DNA from: Neospora caninum Liverpool
Taxonomy: Eukaryota; Apicomplexa; Conoidasida; Eucoccidiorida; Sarcocystidae
Direction of reading: 5' to 3'
Assembly (NCBI RefSeq): GCF_000208865.1
Contig: NC_018395.1
Span: forward strand, 961,920 to 1,025,919
DNA: 64,000 nt
Shown here: piece after piece, positions 32,269-44,693 of the stretch
Numbering within the stretch: the first letter of the stretch is position 1
Layout of the letters: each line of letters begins with the position of its first letter
Made by a program: the position numbers and the translations under genes
Notes under the pieces: generated by a model
Told to the model about the DNA's origin: nothing
Database searches by the model: none
The model's input: the letters and a program-made list of their open reading frames with translations, nothing else

Positions 32269-35200
32269 ATGACCGAGAAATCCGTCAGTGCGGAGGGCGC
32301 TCCTGGGCTGCCGCCTGCGGCTGAGAGAGGAGAGGAAGCCGCGTGTGTGGCAGGAGAAATAAAACTCGAAGAAGGTACTAGAACACCGAGAGAAACCGAC
32401 GAAAGGAGCGGAGACAAGCAGAAAGAGAGTGATGCCGCCTCTTCAGAGACCGGATCTGGCGGAGATAGCGACGGGAAAGACGAGCAGGAAGGAGAAACGA
32501 AAAAACGTGAGGAAACAGAGGAAGCAGGCTCTGCCGACTACAAAGAAAAGAGTGAGGAACAGGAGAAGAAGGAAGAAAACGAAGAGCAAGAAGAAACAGA
32601 ACAGGAAGACGAAAAAGAAGAGAGAGGTCACAGGAAGGGAGAAGCTGTTGCGTGCGAAGGCGCGTCTTGTGACGGTCGTCGAGGGGCTTCATCGGGAGAG
32701 GAAGAGACAAAGAAGCGAGATCTTTCCGGAGCAGGAGAAAACGCACGTGAAGAGCAGAGAGACTCTGGTTTTGCAGAGAAACCCGATGTGAACGAGACCC
32801 GACCGGCCTCCTCCCTCTCCCCAGAGGAGTCCAACGGCCCTCGCTCTGTTGCTCAAGACCCTGGCTCTTCCTCCTGTTCGTTTGTCTCTCGGGAGACAGA
32901 AGCCGCATGCAGTGAAGGCGGTGTACGTACACCCGCGCCGCCTGTCTCGCGCTCTGCTCACTCCGGTGACGCTTCCGGCACTTCCTCTCTGTCTTCGCCC
33001 GCGGAGACAAGGCCCCCCACCGAGGCAGGCGCCCTTGGGGAAGACGCGAAGATTCGAGACGCCGTGAAAACGTTCGAGCGCGCGTCCCTGGAAAGTGTAA
33101 TCGACCGCATGCAGCGGACTGTCCTGTGCCTGCTGGCAGAAAAGAAAGAGACGAAACTGGAAAAGTGTCGCCTTCTCCAGGAACGCCGGGACCTCGACGA
33201 ACAAATTGTCGAGACGCGAAAAAAGCTGCGCGAGATCGAGCCCGCTTCTTCTCTCTCTGCTTCGTCTTCTCTTTCCGGGTTTTCAGGGTCTCTTCTCGGG
33301 AAGTTCGCAGCGCTGTCTCTTGACCTTGGAGAAGAGCGCGACGGACGACATCTCTCAGAGGCGAGAGTTGCGAATCCCTTGGCGCGCCCAGACCCCAGCC
33401 AGAGAGGAAAAGGAGCGTCGTCCTCGCCTTTTCCCGAGGTCACCGCAGGTGCGCCTGGCGCTGCGCCTCCATCGCCGTCACGCGCTCGCGCGACCGCGGA
33501 GACAGGGCCGGAGGACACGGAGACACTTGTGGCGCAGGCAGCCGCAGGCGAGGGGTCGTCGGGCCACGGAGAAGCGCAGCAGCAGGGCGAGCCGCCACAC
33601 GCCGCAAACGGCGACGCGGCCGTCTTGGCTTCGGAATTCGCGTATCCTGGCAGTGGAAGCGTGGAGAAGGCGACAGGCTTGGTGGCGCCTCCTGGCCTTC
33701 TGGAGGAGGACGGCGAGAACGCGCTGGCGGATTTTCTGGAGTCGCTTGTCACGCGCTTCGGCCCCGCGGCAGTGAAAGGTGTAGAGACAGCGGCGACGAA
33801 GATGCGTTCGGGTTTCCACGTGCTCCGCGCGGAGCTCGCGGCCGTTCAAGAGCGGCAAAGAGCCCTCGAGAGACAGCGGACGCTGGAGCGGCGCGCGCGT
33901 CTCCAGCTGCTCAAGGAAGAGAGTCTCGAGTACGCACACCACCAGCGACTCTTGGCGCATCTGCGTGCGCACTGCGAACGCGAAGGACAGGAGAGAAGGC
34001 GGCAGACTGGAGGGAGTGGGGAGGAGACGACCCTCGGAGACGCCCCAGTCTCTGCACAGGAAGGAAACCGAACGCCTTCGCCGGCTGTCTCGGCTCCGGC
34101 GGCCTCGGGAGAGGCACGGGCCGAGGCTCGCATGCAGGCACCAGAGCTGAGGGAGTCAGGCGAGGTGTCGGCAGGCGAGAGGAAGCAGGACGGGCGTTCA
34201 GAAAGTGCAGCGCAGGAGTGTGTAGAAGCGGAGAAGGAGAAAGGCGAGAGCGAGGAAACCCAGGGGCTCGCCGGAACATCAGGTACGGAGAACAGAGAAC
34301 CCCGCGCCTCATCTCCATTGCCTACGAAGGATTCCGCCTCGGGTTCGTCGTCATTCTCTCCTTTCTCTCCTTCCTCTCCTTCGTCTTTTTCTCCTTCGTC
34401 TTTTTCTCCTTCGTCTTCCTCTCCGTCTGCCTTTCCTTCCGTCTCTTCTCCATCGTGCTGCAGCCGCCCCGTTGTCGACGCTCTTGGGCGCGTGACGAGT
34501 GTGCCTCCGCGGCGACGGCGAACGACTCTTGGGTCGCGGCGTGAGAGGCTCGAGAAGGCGGTTTCTTCCCTCTCGGAAAAGACAGCTGCGGTGCCTCTCG
34601 ATTTCTTGTCGAAGAACGTCGCCAGCGCCGTGGGCTCAGTCACAACTTCCGTTTCGCGATGGCTCTTTGGCGAAGACGAGGCCCTCGCTGGAGACGGGCA
34701 CTCTCCGGTCCCGCCTGTCTCTGCCTCTCCCCACGCGCCTGCCGCCTCCGCTGCCTCTCCGCCTTCTTTCGTGGCCTCCGGGCCTTTCCCCGGCTTGGGA
34801 GACACTCTGGAAGGCGGAAAGCCGGGCCCTTTCAACGGGACGGGAGCACGGCCCGGGGCAACTTTGCGCGCGAACACGCACTTTCCGTGCCGGGTTTTCA
34901 ACCTTTCGTCGCCTTCGGATCGTTCTCTCCCCTCGCATCCGCCGTCTCCAAGCGGCCAGGACACGCATGCAGGCGAGAAGACTGGCGACGGAGAGGAGGA
35001 CGAGCCTGCCGTCTCGGTGATTGAGGCACAGATCGGAGTCGACCCGCCCGCGCGTGCTGAGCTCGGAGGGACAGAAGCGACCGCGAAAACCGCGCTCGCG
35101 CTTGTCGTTTTGGCCACTGAGCAGTGCACCGCCGTAGCGCAGCAGTGGGTTGAGAGACACTGGGAGACACTCAAACGCTGTGAAGAGCGAGATGGCGAGG

Positions 35201-35427
35201 CGGAAGCAGAGAAAGAGCGAGAGCTGGAAACGGAGAGAAAACGGGAGGCAGCGCACGCCCTCGCCACCTTCCTCTCCAAGGCAGAAGAAGAAAGCGAAGA
35301 TTTGCCGGTTCGGATCCACGCTCACTGGCTGCACATCCTCGGCAGAAGAAGCGACGGGGAAGAGGGGGAAGAAGGAGAAAAGGACGAGGACGGTTTTGGA
35401 GCGCAGCCTGAGCCGATCGTTGCGTAG
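32269..35427 (+). CDS. Large acidic coiled-coil protein, unknown function
   Basis: One uninterrupted exon, 1052 residues, no recognised domain. Residues 1-200 are dominated by Glu, Lys and Gly, with a run of EE/EK/KEE repeats at about 85-135. Two helical, probably coiled-coil, regions follow: about 259-324 (including EKKETKLEKCRLLQERRDL) and about 485-579 (AAVQERQRALERQRTLERRA). A Ser/Pro/Phe tract occupies about 690-729 (FSPSSFSPSSSSPSAFP). The C-terminal 110 residues are again helical and charged (QWVERHWETLKRCEERDGE). No signal peptide or membrane segment, so cytosolic, cytoskeletal or nuclear. Start 32269 (gagaagATGACC) is preferred to the in-frame ATG at 32125, which lies in leader-like sequence. 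Protein-level reality is supported by length and codon use, not by homology. Confidence 0.6.
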   Translation: MTEKSVSAEGAPGLPPAAERGEEAACVAGEIKLEEGTRTPRETDERSGDKQKESDAASSETGSGGDSDGKDEQEGETKKREETEEAGSADYKEKSEEQEKKEENEEQEETEQEDEKEERGHRKGEAVACEGASCDGRRGASSGEEETKKRDLSGAGENAREEQRDSGFAEKPDVNETRPASSLSPEESNGPRSVAQDPGSSSCSFVSRETEAACSEGGVRTPAPPVSRSAHSGDASGTSSLSSPAETRPPTEAGALGEDAKIRDAVKTFERASLESVIDRMQRTVLCLLAEKKETKLEKCRLLQERRDLDEQIVETRKKLREIEPASSLSASSSLSGFSGSLLGKFAALSLDLGEERDGRHLSEARVANPLARPDPSQRGKGASSSPFPEVTAGAPGAAPPSPSRARATAETGPEDTETLVAQAAAGEGSSGHGEAQQQGEPPHAANGDAAVLASEFAYPGSGSVEKATGLVAPPGLLEEDGENALADFLESLVTRFGPAAVKGVETAATKMRSGFHVLRAELAAVQERQRALERQRTLERRARLQLLKEESLEYAHHQRLLAHLRAHCEREGQERRRQTGGSGEETTLGDAPVSAQEGNRTPSPAVSAPAASGEARAEARMQAPELRESGEVSAGERKQDGRSESAAQECVEAEKEKGESEETQGLAGTSGTENREPRASSPLPTKDSASGSSSFSPFSPSSPSSFSPSSFSPSSSSPSAFPSVSSPSCCSRPVVDALGRVTSVPPRRRRTTLGSRRERLEKAVSSLSEKTAAVPLDFLSKNVASAVGSVTTSVSRWLFGEDEALAGDGHSPVPPVSASPHAPAASAASPPSFVASGPFPGLGDTLEGGKPGPFNGTGARPGATLRANTHFPCRVFNLSSPSDRSLPSHPPSPSGQDTHAGEKTGDGEEDEPAVSVIEAQIGVDPPARAELGGTEATAKTALALVVLATEQCTAVAQQWVERHWETLKRCEERDGEAEAEKERELETERKREAAHALATFLSKAEEESEDLPVRIHAHWLHILGRRSDGEEGEEGEKDEDGFGAQPEPIVA

Positions 35428-36594
35428 GAACGGAAAGGCATTCGACGGTCGCGGGAAGCGAGAGCGGGGGACCGACGGCAGATACACAGAAAAACGGAAA
35501 GGCTCGATGAGAAGGGGCGAGAATGGAGGGGGACCGACTCGTGTGGCGCCAGAGGGAAGCGTGTGTGGAGGTGGAAACGGGAGAAAAGAAAAACCGCGCC
35601 AAGACACGAGAACACACGCCACGTGAAGTGTTTCGTGGTGCGACAGAAAAACAGATCCAGAATCCTGAAACAAGCCTTCTAGAAGCCCCAGCAGAAAATG
35701 CCCATATGCCTACTTATATACATATATTTATATATACGCATTCGGGTGTAGATTGGTTTTTCCGTAGTTGTACGTGTGCGCGCATCTCTTTGAATCCGGG
35801 TCGTTAGAGCAGTTGCAATTCGCACACATGACATGTAAAGCAAAGAGGGGAGAGAAGAGAGAAACAGGGTGCGAACTGTGGCGGCTGCCTGACGGAAAAT
35901 CCAGAGCATCGGCCTCCCGCTGTCGTGTTTCTAAATCTAAAATGTTTCCTCGACGACAATGGGGTCTGTGGCGCATGCAGACAAAAGCCCTTTTCCGAGC
36001 CTCTTCTGGCTGCTCTCGCCCTCGACTTTCTGCGTCTGTGCATTCCGCGAATTTGCGCTGGGCTCTCGTAGCAGCAACCTGGATGCAGCCTGGATACTAG
36101 GAGCTTAGTTTTGTCCATTTCTGTGTTTCGTGGTCCCTCGTTTTCCCACGAACGGGACTCGGAGTTTCAGGTGTATATGCAGCTGCGTGGCTGAGCCAGG
36201 TGTTTCGAGTCTTCTTTCTTGTGAAGGAATCCAGAGTTTGCTTCAGTCCTTTTCTCTGTGGGCGGTCGCGACCGCGCTCGCGCATGCAGCCGCGAAATTT
36301 CTCATTCCAGCAGGGACTTCCCGACGCGTGTTTAAAGGCGACCTGGGAGGCGAAACTCGAGAAGCGAGCCGAACAATGCGCTTTTCCCGCTCGGAAGTCT
36401 GCTTCCGCGACGAAACGTTGCGTTCTTGTCGAGTTCTCCTTCTTTCGATTTCTCTGCTCTCAGCAAGGATTACATACCTTTATACACAAATCGCCACATG
36501 GAGCAGGGCACCTCCAACCCGTGCGCGTCGCTGCTCCCTACCGAGTCACGTCTTACGCAGATACATATGAATGCATGCAGATAGAGGATTATGT

Positions 36595-36629
<35 letters not shown>

Positions 36630-38182
36630 TTTTGCAGGTGGAGAAATATGGTGCTTCTTATAGGGGCTGCATTTTTAAGGGCGAGATCGGCGGCTCCGCG
36701 GACGCCCCCGTGCGTGAACTCGCCTCGGTGCACGGGCCTTTCTCACTTTGCTGCTTGCGCTGATTCCGAATCTTGAAGTCCGCTCCCGCTTTCTCACACA
36801 CAAGCTCACTTGACAGTCGATTCCAGCCTATCTACACGTGCATATATACATATATCATATATAAACATATACATTTATTCATATTCATATATGCATATAT
36901 AAACATATATATATCTATATATATACATACGCATTTAGGGTATCTCGTTCTGCTTCGCATTGGAGACTGTTTTCGAAGGCAAGCCGCATGCAGCCCAGGA
37001 GATATGAGAGACACGTGGACAGCTGCACATGCGGGCAGATGTGCTCAGATAAGTGCATGGAAGGACACGTGTATGCGTAATACAGCAATAGATGTATCGC
37101 CAGACTGTAGAAACACACATCAAAGGCCAGTGTCGATATAGGTATTTCGATAAGAACCTGTGCGTCCAGGGTTTTGGGGCTTTTCAGTGACGGTGTCTTT
37201 GTCCCCTTTTGGAAAGCGTAAAAGAGAGGGACATTGAGACGAAGCAAAATGGCCGTCCACGCCACACGACAGTCACCAGAGTCTCCACTTTCTGGTTTCG
37301 GAAAACTTTACGCCTCTCTTCAGACAAGGCCGAGTTAGCCGGCACTCGCTCGTCTTTGAAGACCACAGAAAGGAAAAAAGAAGCGTCAAGATACACCTCG
37401 TTTTTCTGAAACAGACATACACACGCATCTGCTACGCGTCCGCCTGCTCCATCTCTGCTCTTTTCATAGATATTCCTCGGTTCAACGACACAGATTCAGA
37501 TAGATGTAAATAAACTGGTAAGGACAGATACTGATATACAGAAAGACATATATGGATTTATAGACAGGCGTAGACGGACGGGCAGACTCATGTGCAGAGA
37601 GAGATACAAAGAAGTACGTGTCTGTATATCTGCACAGGCAGATAGGAAAAAGTAGAGAGACACAGAGAGATCTGCACAGATGCATCGAAAGATCGGAGTA
37701 GATGACGATATAGAGGCACGCATCCACGGCGGCCTCTCATATCTCTGCATGCGTTTCGATGGTTGGTTTAGTCTCGATTTTCCTTTTCAAAGAAGCAAAG
37801 TGCTGCACGTGTTGTGTGCGTGCAAGGTGGTTACGCGTTCACGCGGCAAAAATGATCATTTTACAAGGCGACACTCGACAGCCTGCGTCAGCGTCGTTTC
37901 CCTTCGCTTCTGTCTCGCCGTCTCATCCGGTTCTGCGCTTTTTCTCTCGGTCTTCTTCCTCCACCCCGTCTGCGTGCTTGCCTCCCGCGCCTCTCTTCCT
38001 CTCGGCCTTCTCCGCGCGGGAGACCCTATCCCTTCCCTTTGTCGACCTTTTGCTTTCTCTTTCTTCCCTCCAAGACGGAACCAGAGACAAACCCCCGGAG
38101 CTCTCCGCAGCCACACGCCCGGCCGTTTCCGTTTCCGCTGTCACCGCGCGGTCTCTCTCTCTGCAGTTTTCACTCTCTTGAT
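35428..38182. other. Convergent intergenic region with AT tracts
   Basis: About 2.75 kb between the 3' ends of the coiled-coil gene and the PHD-finger gene. (TA)n-type tracts lie at about 35715-35740, 36599-36627 and 36840-36930. No protein-coding similarity was recognised. The CT-rich block at 37900-38180 is open in several frames but is probably the PHD gene's 3' UTR. Confidence 0.45.
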
Positions 38183-41100
38183 TTATCGAGACATGTACGT
38201 GGACGCGGCGTGAGAAAGGGAAGCGGGGCGACACCCTCGAGTCTTCTCCTGCAAGAACGCTTGGATGACGAGCGGAGGAGGATAGGGGCTGTTGGGGAAA
38301 GTTCCGCGTTTGTCTCGGCGCTTCCACTTGTTGTCGTACTTTCGTAGAGGAGGATCGCAGATGTCATTGAAGCTGCATTCAGAAAACGCGCGAGGACGCG
38401 GCAGAGATGCAAGAGCCATCGAAAAGGAAACGCGCGAAGAAACGAAGGCTGCGCGGCGGAGCCTCTCGTGAGAGTGTCGAACACGAAATCCTGAGAGAGC
38501 GTGGAGAGAGAGGAGAGACCAGGCATCGCCCAGATCGTGGCGCGTACACGCAAATCGCGAAGAACGCCACCGGCACAAGGAAGTGGAAGCAGAGGAGAGG
38601 TTTCTTCAAAAAGAGAGACCGACTTTGTCTCTTACCAGAATCCGGGGTCGTCAAGCATCCGAAGAGCGCGTTGCGGATCGTAGCCTGCCCGATGCAGAAG
38701 CTGGTAAGCAAACTCCGCGGAGAAAGGCTGCCATCCTGGCCGCGCATGCCAGCAGCGCGAACACCTGTGAAGGGAAGAGAAAGAAAGGGTTGCTTCCTAT
38801 CTGTGTTTTCTTCCTGTGGCGAAGGCGTTTCGCTCAAGCGCGTGTTGCACTTCAAAGGGAAAAAGGAACTCGCGTGTGTTTGTCCTCAGCCACCCTTTCT
38901 CTCCCGTCTTCTACAGCCCCTCCGCTCTCTCCTTTCTGCTTTGTCTCTTTGTCTCTCTGCTGTGCCTTTCTCTTCCCTCTTTCTTGCCCACATCTGGGAA
39001 AGACAGACACTCAAGACCACCCGACACGAATCAGGGTAGGGCGGAGGGTGTGCGTTTGGAAGCATAGGCTTTCTCTCCCCTTTCCTCTCCATCGTCAGCC
39101 CTTTCCCCTTTGCTCTCTCCTCCGTCTCCAGCGTTTCTCCGTCCTCTCGAGACGCCCCCGTCGGACCTCTTCCCACGCGAGGCTCGTTTTTTTTCCTTCC
39201 CTGTGTCCAGCAAACTCGACAACTTGGTTGTCTGTGTCTCCCGACTCGCTTCGCCCGTCTGTGCTGGGACCTCCCTCTCTCTCCCCCCTCCCGGGACTTG
39301 TCTCTGCCGTCTTGCCCAGGCCTCGCGCGCCCACGTACGTTTCGACAAAGTCGGCGAGTTCGCCTTGCGTCCGAATGCAGTGTTGCATGCGGCCCGTCGC
39401 GAGGCACTGCTGTCTCTTCTCTTCGAGACAGCGCGGCGAGTACACGAGCCGCGGCTCCAACGCGCTGTGTCTGCTGTCTTCGCCCACGGCCAGCACACCC
39501 GCGAAGAGCAGCCCCCCGGGCGGGTGGGTTCCTAGGGAAGCGCCGTCGAGGCTCTGGAAGACTGGAGGCGAAAAGTACACGCCAGAAGGCGAGGCGGCGA
39601 CGACGCCCGGGCGACTTCGCTTCTTCTCCTCGCCAGCCGCCTGGCTACAGCGGACCCGCGAGACGTCCAGGTGCGCGCTGGGAGCGAACGGCCGAGCCGC
39701 CGCGCAGGCGAGGTGCGACGGGGTTTTCCTTCCGAGCGCCGCAGCCGCCCGGGAGTAGCTGTCCTGAAACGCGAAGAAGGACGACGCCGAGGGCACCGAG
39801 GCGAAGGACGAGGAGCCCGGATAGGCGGACGAGACAAACAGAGAGGCGCGCGCAGAGAGCGAAGGGGCGAAGGGGAACAGAGCGCACCGCGCCTCTTCCG
39901 CCGAGGCCAGCTCGTCTGTGCGAGACAAGTAAAAGTCGGGGAGGCGAGGCACCTACAGAGAAAAGAAAGAGCAGCAAAAAGGCGGAACGCGCACGCGTGG
40001 GGGAAAGGCGGAACGCGCCCGCGTGGGGGAAAGGCGAGGACGCGCGGCAGCGCAGCATCCTTCACGACACGGACGCTGCCAGCGCGCGCGGGTCTGCCTC
40101 TCTCAGGCGCTTCGAGGCGACACACAGCCCAGGCGTCTGCGCCTCTCTCGATGTCTCTCATCTCTCGCGAGACCCGTTTTTCCCTCTTCCCCTCTTTCCC
40201 AACGCGAGCCTTTTTGAGAGATTGTGACGCCTTCGCTTCTTAACGGCGCATGCTCCGTCCTCGTCGGTTTCTCGCGGATCGACATCGGCACACGGCGCCT
40301 CCTCTCTTCTGTCGCGAGACGAGCAAACAACCGTGCACCTTATCTGCGTGTGGCTGCTCCTCGACTGGCCTTCGTCTCTCTCTCTGTGCTGTCCGCTGGT
40401 AAACGTTTTTCTCTGTCTCTGAATTTCTTGTCTCTGTGCTGGTGTGTCTCTCTCCATTTCGCTTTCCGCTGTGCGAGGTGAAGGCGGGCGGCGCTTTTTT
40501 CGCGCGCGGCCGCGAGGCGTCTCCGTCTCACCTGATAGTCGGGTCCTACGTTGATCCGCGTCTCGTCGCCCCGCCTTCGTCGTTTCTTCCCACTCGAGCC
40601 ACTCCCCGGCCCGCTGCTCGACGCGCCCCACCTGCCTCCTGCACGACAGCTCGCGAGCGACGACAAAGAGGAAGAAGGCGCCGCGGGGTGAGAAGGCGGG
40701 GGCGGATCCAGTTCCCGAGACGAGGCTGCCGTGGGCAAAGGCGAAGCGAGAGAGAACGCACGGCCCCTTTGAGCGTCGCCATCTGCGCCTGCGGAGCCTT
40801 CGCGCCTGTCAGCGCGTTCTTCCCTGTCGTCTTCTTTCTCGCCGGTCGAGGGCGGCGCGCCGGCGCCGCGTCTGCCTTCGCGGTTTTTCTCTTCCTTCTC
40901 GTCCTCCTGAGTTCGGCGCGGCGCCGCCCCCGCAGGGCTCGCCACAGAGCTGGGCGTCTCCGAGGAAGAAGCCCGACGCGGCGGCTCTGTCTTCGAGGGA
41001 CTTGCTGCGCTGTTGGGGGCTTCGCTCGCGAGATCTTCTCTAGTCGCTTGTCCACTTTCGCCGCTGTCCACCGCCGTTTTCTCCTCGTCCTTCTCTTCTC

Positions 41101-41620
41101 GCCTCTCGCCTCTCCTTTCTGCTCCTTCTCGGCCCTCGGCCTCTCCCTCTCCCTTCTCTTCGTTTTCTCGCTTCTCTTTCGCGAGGCCTCGGGAGGGCGG
41201 TTCGTCGGGAGCAGCGCTGGAGACAAGAGGAGACGACGAGGCGGAGGCGCGCAGACTCCTGCGCTTCGCGACTCGAAGAGGCGAGAGGGTCGGGGCTTCG
41301 TTCTCGTCCTTCGCGTTCAGCGGCGAGCTGGGGTGGAAGTTCGAAGCGCACGACGCGGGCAACAGGGAAAAGTACGTGGAAGGCGGCAAGCCTCCCTCGC
41401 CCTTTCGCTCGGCGCGCGCAACACACTCCGGACAGTACCAGTCATCGTCTGTGAGCTGAGGCCGCCGTGCGGTGTCTAGACAGTCGATGTGGAACGAGTT
41501 CGTGCACCCTTCGCAGCAGACGACTTCCCCGCCGCCGCGACAGCAGAAGCAAATGCTGTCGTTACTCTCTCGGCTGCTCCCGCCCACGCTTCGCGCGTCT
41601 TCGCCCTCCGACAAGTCCAT
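38183..41620 (-). CDS. PHD-finger protein (putative chromatin reader)
   Basis: Four proposed exons: 41620-40532, 39952-39335, 38700-38636 and 38372-38183, with donors CAG|GTGAGA, TAC|GTGGGC and CTG|GTAAGA, all phase-consistent; 653 residues. The PHD zinc finger is at the extreme N terminus: Cys24, Cys27, Cys36, Cys39, His44, Cys47, Cys63, Cys66 (C4HC3), with Trp61 before the last pair. PHD fingers typically bind histone H3 tails. Then comes a long Ser/Glu/Arg-rich region (about 90-340) with a basic KKRRRR patch near its end. Exon 2 opens VPRLPDFYLSRTDELASAEE. Across exons 2 and 3, ELADFVETY runs into LLHRAGYDPQRALRML, which resembles the helix after ELM2/SANT-type modules in co-repressor proteins (inference). 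The tail is basic (KYDNKWKRRDKRG). Nuclear location is expected. Start 41620 is the ATG nearest the finger. Confidence 0.8.
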
Positions 41621-44600
41621 CGCGAGAGACGCAGGGCGCGCGAGAGACCGCAGTTTGCGGGAACGGCCTGCGATAGGGCACGGAGAGTCGCAGCGGACGA
41701 AAAGAAAAGCGCGGAGAGAGGCAAGCGCGCAAGCAGGGAGAGAAACGCCGAAGCACCTGCAGAGAGGGCGAGAGGAGAGCAGAGAGGAAAAGATCGGAGG
41801 CGTGTGGAAACAAACGAGACGGAACAGAGGAGAGGGGGGAGGGCAGACGGCACACAAAGAGGTGAAGTGAAGAGGCAGAGGCGGGAAGTGGAGGAAAGAA
41901 GGGAGAAAAGGCGGCGCGTCCACCAAAGAGAGCAAGCACTTCCACGCGGGCTTGTTTTTGCCAGCCCCGCCCCAGAGTCGGCGTGCGTCCTTTCTTCAAG
42001 GCCTGCTTGGCGCGTCTTTTCCCTTTTTTTCTCCCTGTCGGTCTCTCTTGCTAGACGTGGCAATCTGCCCGGTGTCTGTGGTTTCTTTGGGTTTCTTTCC
42101 AGCGTCGAAAAGCGCAGGGAAGTCCCTGCGCCCGTCGTCAGCCGGACAGCTGCCGAGACACTCGAAGGCGCGAAAGGGGAGAACTCGAGCTGCGCGAGAA
42201 CAGCGATCTTACAGACGGCAGCAGTTCCACCGCATCGGCCAGAAGGAGGCGCACGTTTCTTCGAACGAAACGGACCGAGGAACGGAGACACGTAGCCTCG
42301 CCTCCCTTCTTCTCTGCTCGCTGTTCGGACGCGCTGTCCGCGCATGCACACAGGACACTCACGTGCACAGCGACCGGGGAACGGAAAGGGAGAGACTGAA
42401 CGAAGCGACAAAGTGAGAGAGAAGGCGAACGCATCAGAGACCAAAAGGATCGAACGAGACGAGGAAAGCCCGAGGCTCGAAGACGCACTTCGGCCGAGTG
42501 TACATACGCTGCTGCACAACTGCCGCAAAACAGGTGTCGCGGAAAACGGGCACAGTGAGGACGGGAAAAAGTGGACAGGTCGGCGAACTGAAGGCGCAGC
42601 GCTGCGAAAAAGACAACGCACACAAGAGGAACGGCGAGAAAAGGAATGGCACGAGGGAATAGCGAAGCAAGGCGACGAAAATATCCAGATTTAAGGAACG
42701 ACCTCTAAAAACGCCCCAACTTCACGGTCAGCGAGACAACCTAGAAGAGAGACGGCCGAAGAGCGAGTCGCGAGTGACACGTGTGAAGCGTCTCGCAAGT
42801 GTCTTCCTTTTCGCGCGTTCTCTGCGACTTTCTCCGTCTGTGCGTCGTTTCGTGCGCTGCCTACCCGCGAACGCGTGCCCGCCGTACCGGGAAAACCTCT
42901 CCCTTCTGAGAAAACGATCGCGGGGAAGGCCTCTCGCTGGTATCTGTGATCGCGGGGGTGTGCGCAGGGAAGCAACACACGCAGCGAGGAGAGAGCACAG
43001 AGGATTGCCACGGGAAACGCGAGTGGCCGCTCCGAGCGAAAAATGCATCCCGGGGAAAGCCCCGTTTTCCAGGGCAGTCCCCAGCGCCGCGTTGACCCTC
43101 CAGAACACTCTTTCGGCGGTTGGCCGAGAGCGAACAGCAAGGCGCCTACGCGCACAGAAAGAGCGTCTCCGCCGGTGTATCCGAAGAGCAACTCTCAGAA
43201 GTAGCCGCCTCCTCTTCCCCACAAAAAAGAGGAGAGTGGCTGCTTCCACTGTTTCGCACTCGAGACTTGTCTCCCGACATTCTAGAAGCAGTGAACCCCA
43301 ACGCCTGCACACAGTCGAGGGCTGACGGCCCACGAAGACACTTCGATAGCTCCTTCAAACAGATTCTGTCTCCAGCCGTCCGTTTGCCACGTTTATTCTA
43401 CGGAAGAATGGTATTTTCTAGCAAATTACGCAGTGTTAAAAGTAACACCATCCAAAACTGTCCATCTCAGAGTCAGCGGATCCACACGCTTGGCGTCGCG
43501 CTGGCTCTCCGCTTGGTCGGCTGTTCCCCGGACGAGGTTGCGACTCCCAGAGCCGCGCAGCGCCTTTGGTTCTTTTCACTCTGTCACTGTGACGCAACGA
43601 GTCTCTATGGAGGTTCGAAAGTGCAAACCGGCGCGATGGAGCTAGCGGAGGTAAAACCGGAAGGGAATTTGCCAAAAAGCCTCACCGGACAGGCGCTCAA
43701 CGGGACCCCTCTCCCCTGCGTTTTCGTTGGCGCTTTTCCTAACACCCACCAGGCTTCTTTGTCGCTTTTCCGGGCCCTGTCCTGGAGGCCAGTTTTTGCG
43801 AGAGAAATAGACACGAGAAAGGCAGTCGTGAGGCAACGCGGCCAGTGAAGGCGAACGCACTCTGACTTCATTGCGTTTGTCCGTTTCGCCCCGTGACACA
43901 TTCTGCAAAAAGTGCTCGAGACCCGAGAGCCAAAAAGAGCGTCACCGGGTGCGCGGGGTGTCTGTACACCCGATGGGAGTTCGGTTCGCTTTCTCCAGTT
44001 CACTTTGTGTCTTACCGTTTTCCTTTTTTCCCGCGGGGGCGGGACCAACCCTCATGGCAGGTGGGGGTGACTTCCTCACCGAGCCGTTCACGCAGGTCCG
44101 TGTGGAGCTAAAAGCGTTGGATTTCAATATCCTGCCGCATTAAAGTTATTCCACATCGGTTATGGTCTAGGCGTAATGCATGGCTTACGCGCTTCGGCGC
44201 CGTTTTTTACGAGCGCAGCCGACGCAGGTCGCCTCGAAGAAGAGAGCAGCGGCCCTCAAGAAGGCGCAAGACACATGCGCGAGACGAGACGTCTTTCCAG
44301 GAGTCTCTTCTTGCTCCACTCGCTCGTTTTCTGTTTCGCCTCCCTTCGCAGTTTCGGTGCCTTACCAGTGCTGTAATGGGATCTCCACGTTGGACCTGTC
44401 GTGCCCAAGCCTGCATGCACCTGATAGGAATCGAGATGTGGCGCCAAGTACACAAATCGGTGTGAGGCTAGTGAGCGACAGACAGCGACTTTCTGTCTCG
44501 TTTCACGAACTCCCTTTCCCCTTCTTTCTTCAAGTGGAGGCCCCAGCCCTGCGCGCGAGCCTCCCCCTGGACAGGTGTCAGGCAGTTCTCCGTTTCGCGC

Positions 44601-44693
44601 AAGCATCTCGCGTTCCCTGTTCGTTGTGAGGGAACGGAGAGAATCCCTTTTCGTCTCTTCTTGGTGGCTCTATACTGAGAGGAAGCAGACACG
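41621..44693. other. Divergent intergenic region between PHD and hydrolase genes
   Basis: About 3.1 kb between two divergent starts; expected to hold both promoters and leaders. Long frames on both strands have no recognisable domain. An ATG at 44180 opens a basic frame on the plus strand (MAYALRRRFLRAQPTQVASK) that could be an upstream exon of the hydrolase gene, but no splice into 44694 was convincing. Confidence 0.45.

Noticed and set aside
33846..35279. Long minus-strand frame (477 residues) opposite the coiled-coil gene
   Set aside because: It mirrors a GC-rich coding strand, has no domain, and the plus strand has the single long frame with start context and helical segments.
43120..43848. 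Plus-strand frame of 242 residues
   Set aside because: No recognisable motif and located in a divergent promoter region; no supporting splice structure.
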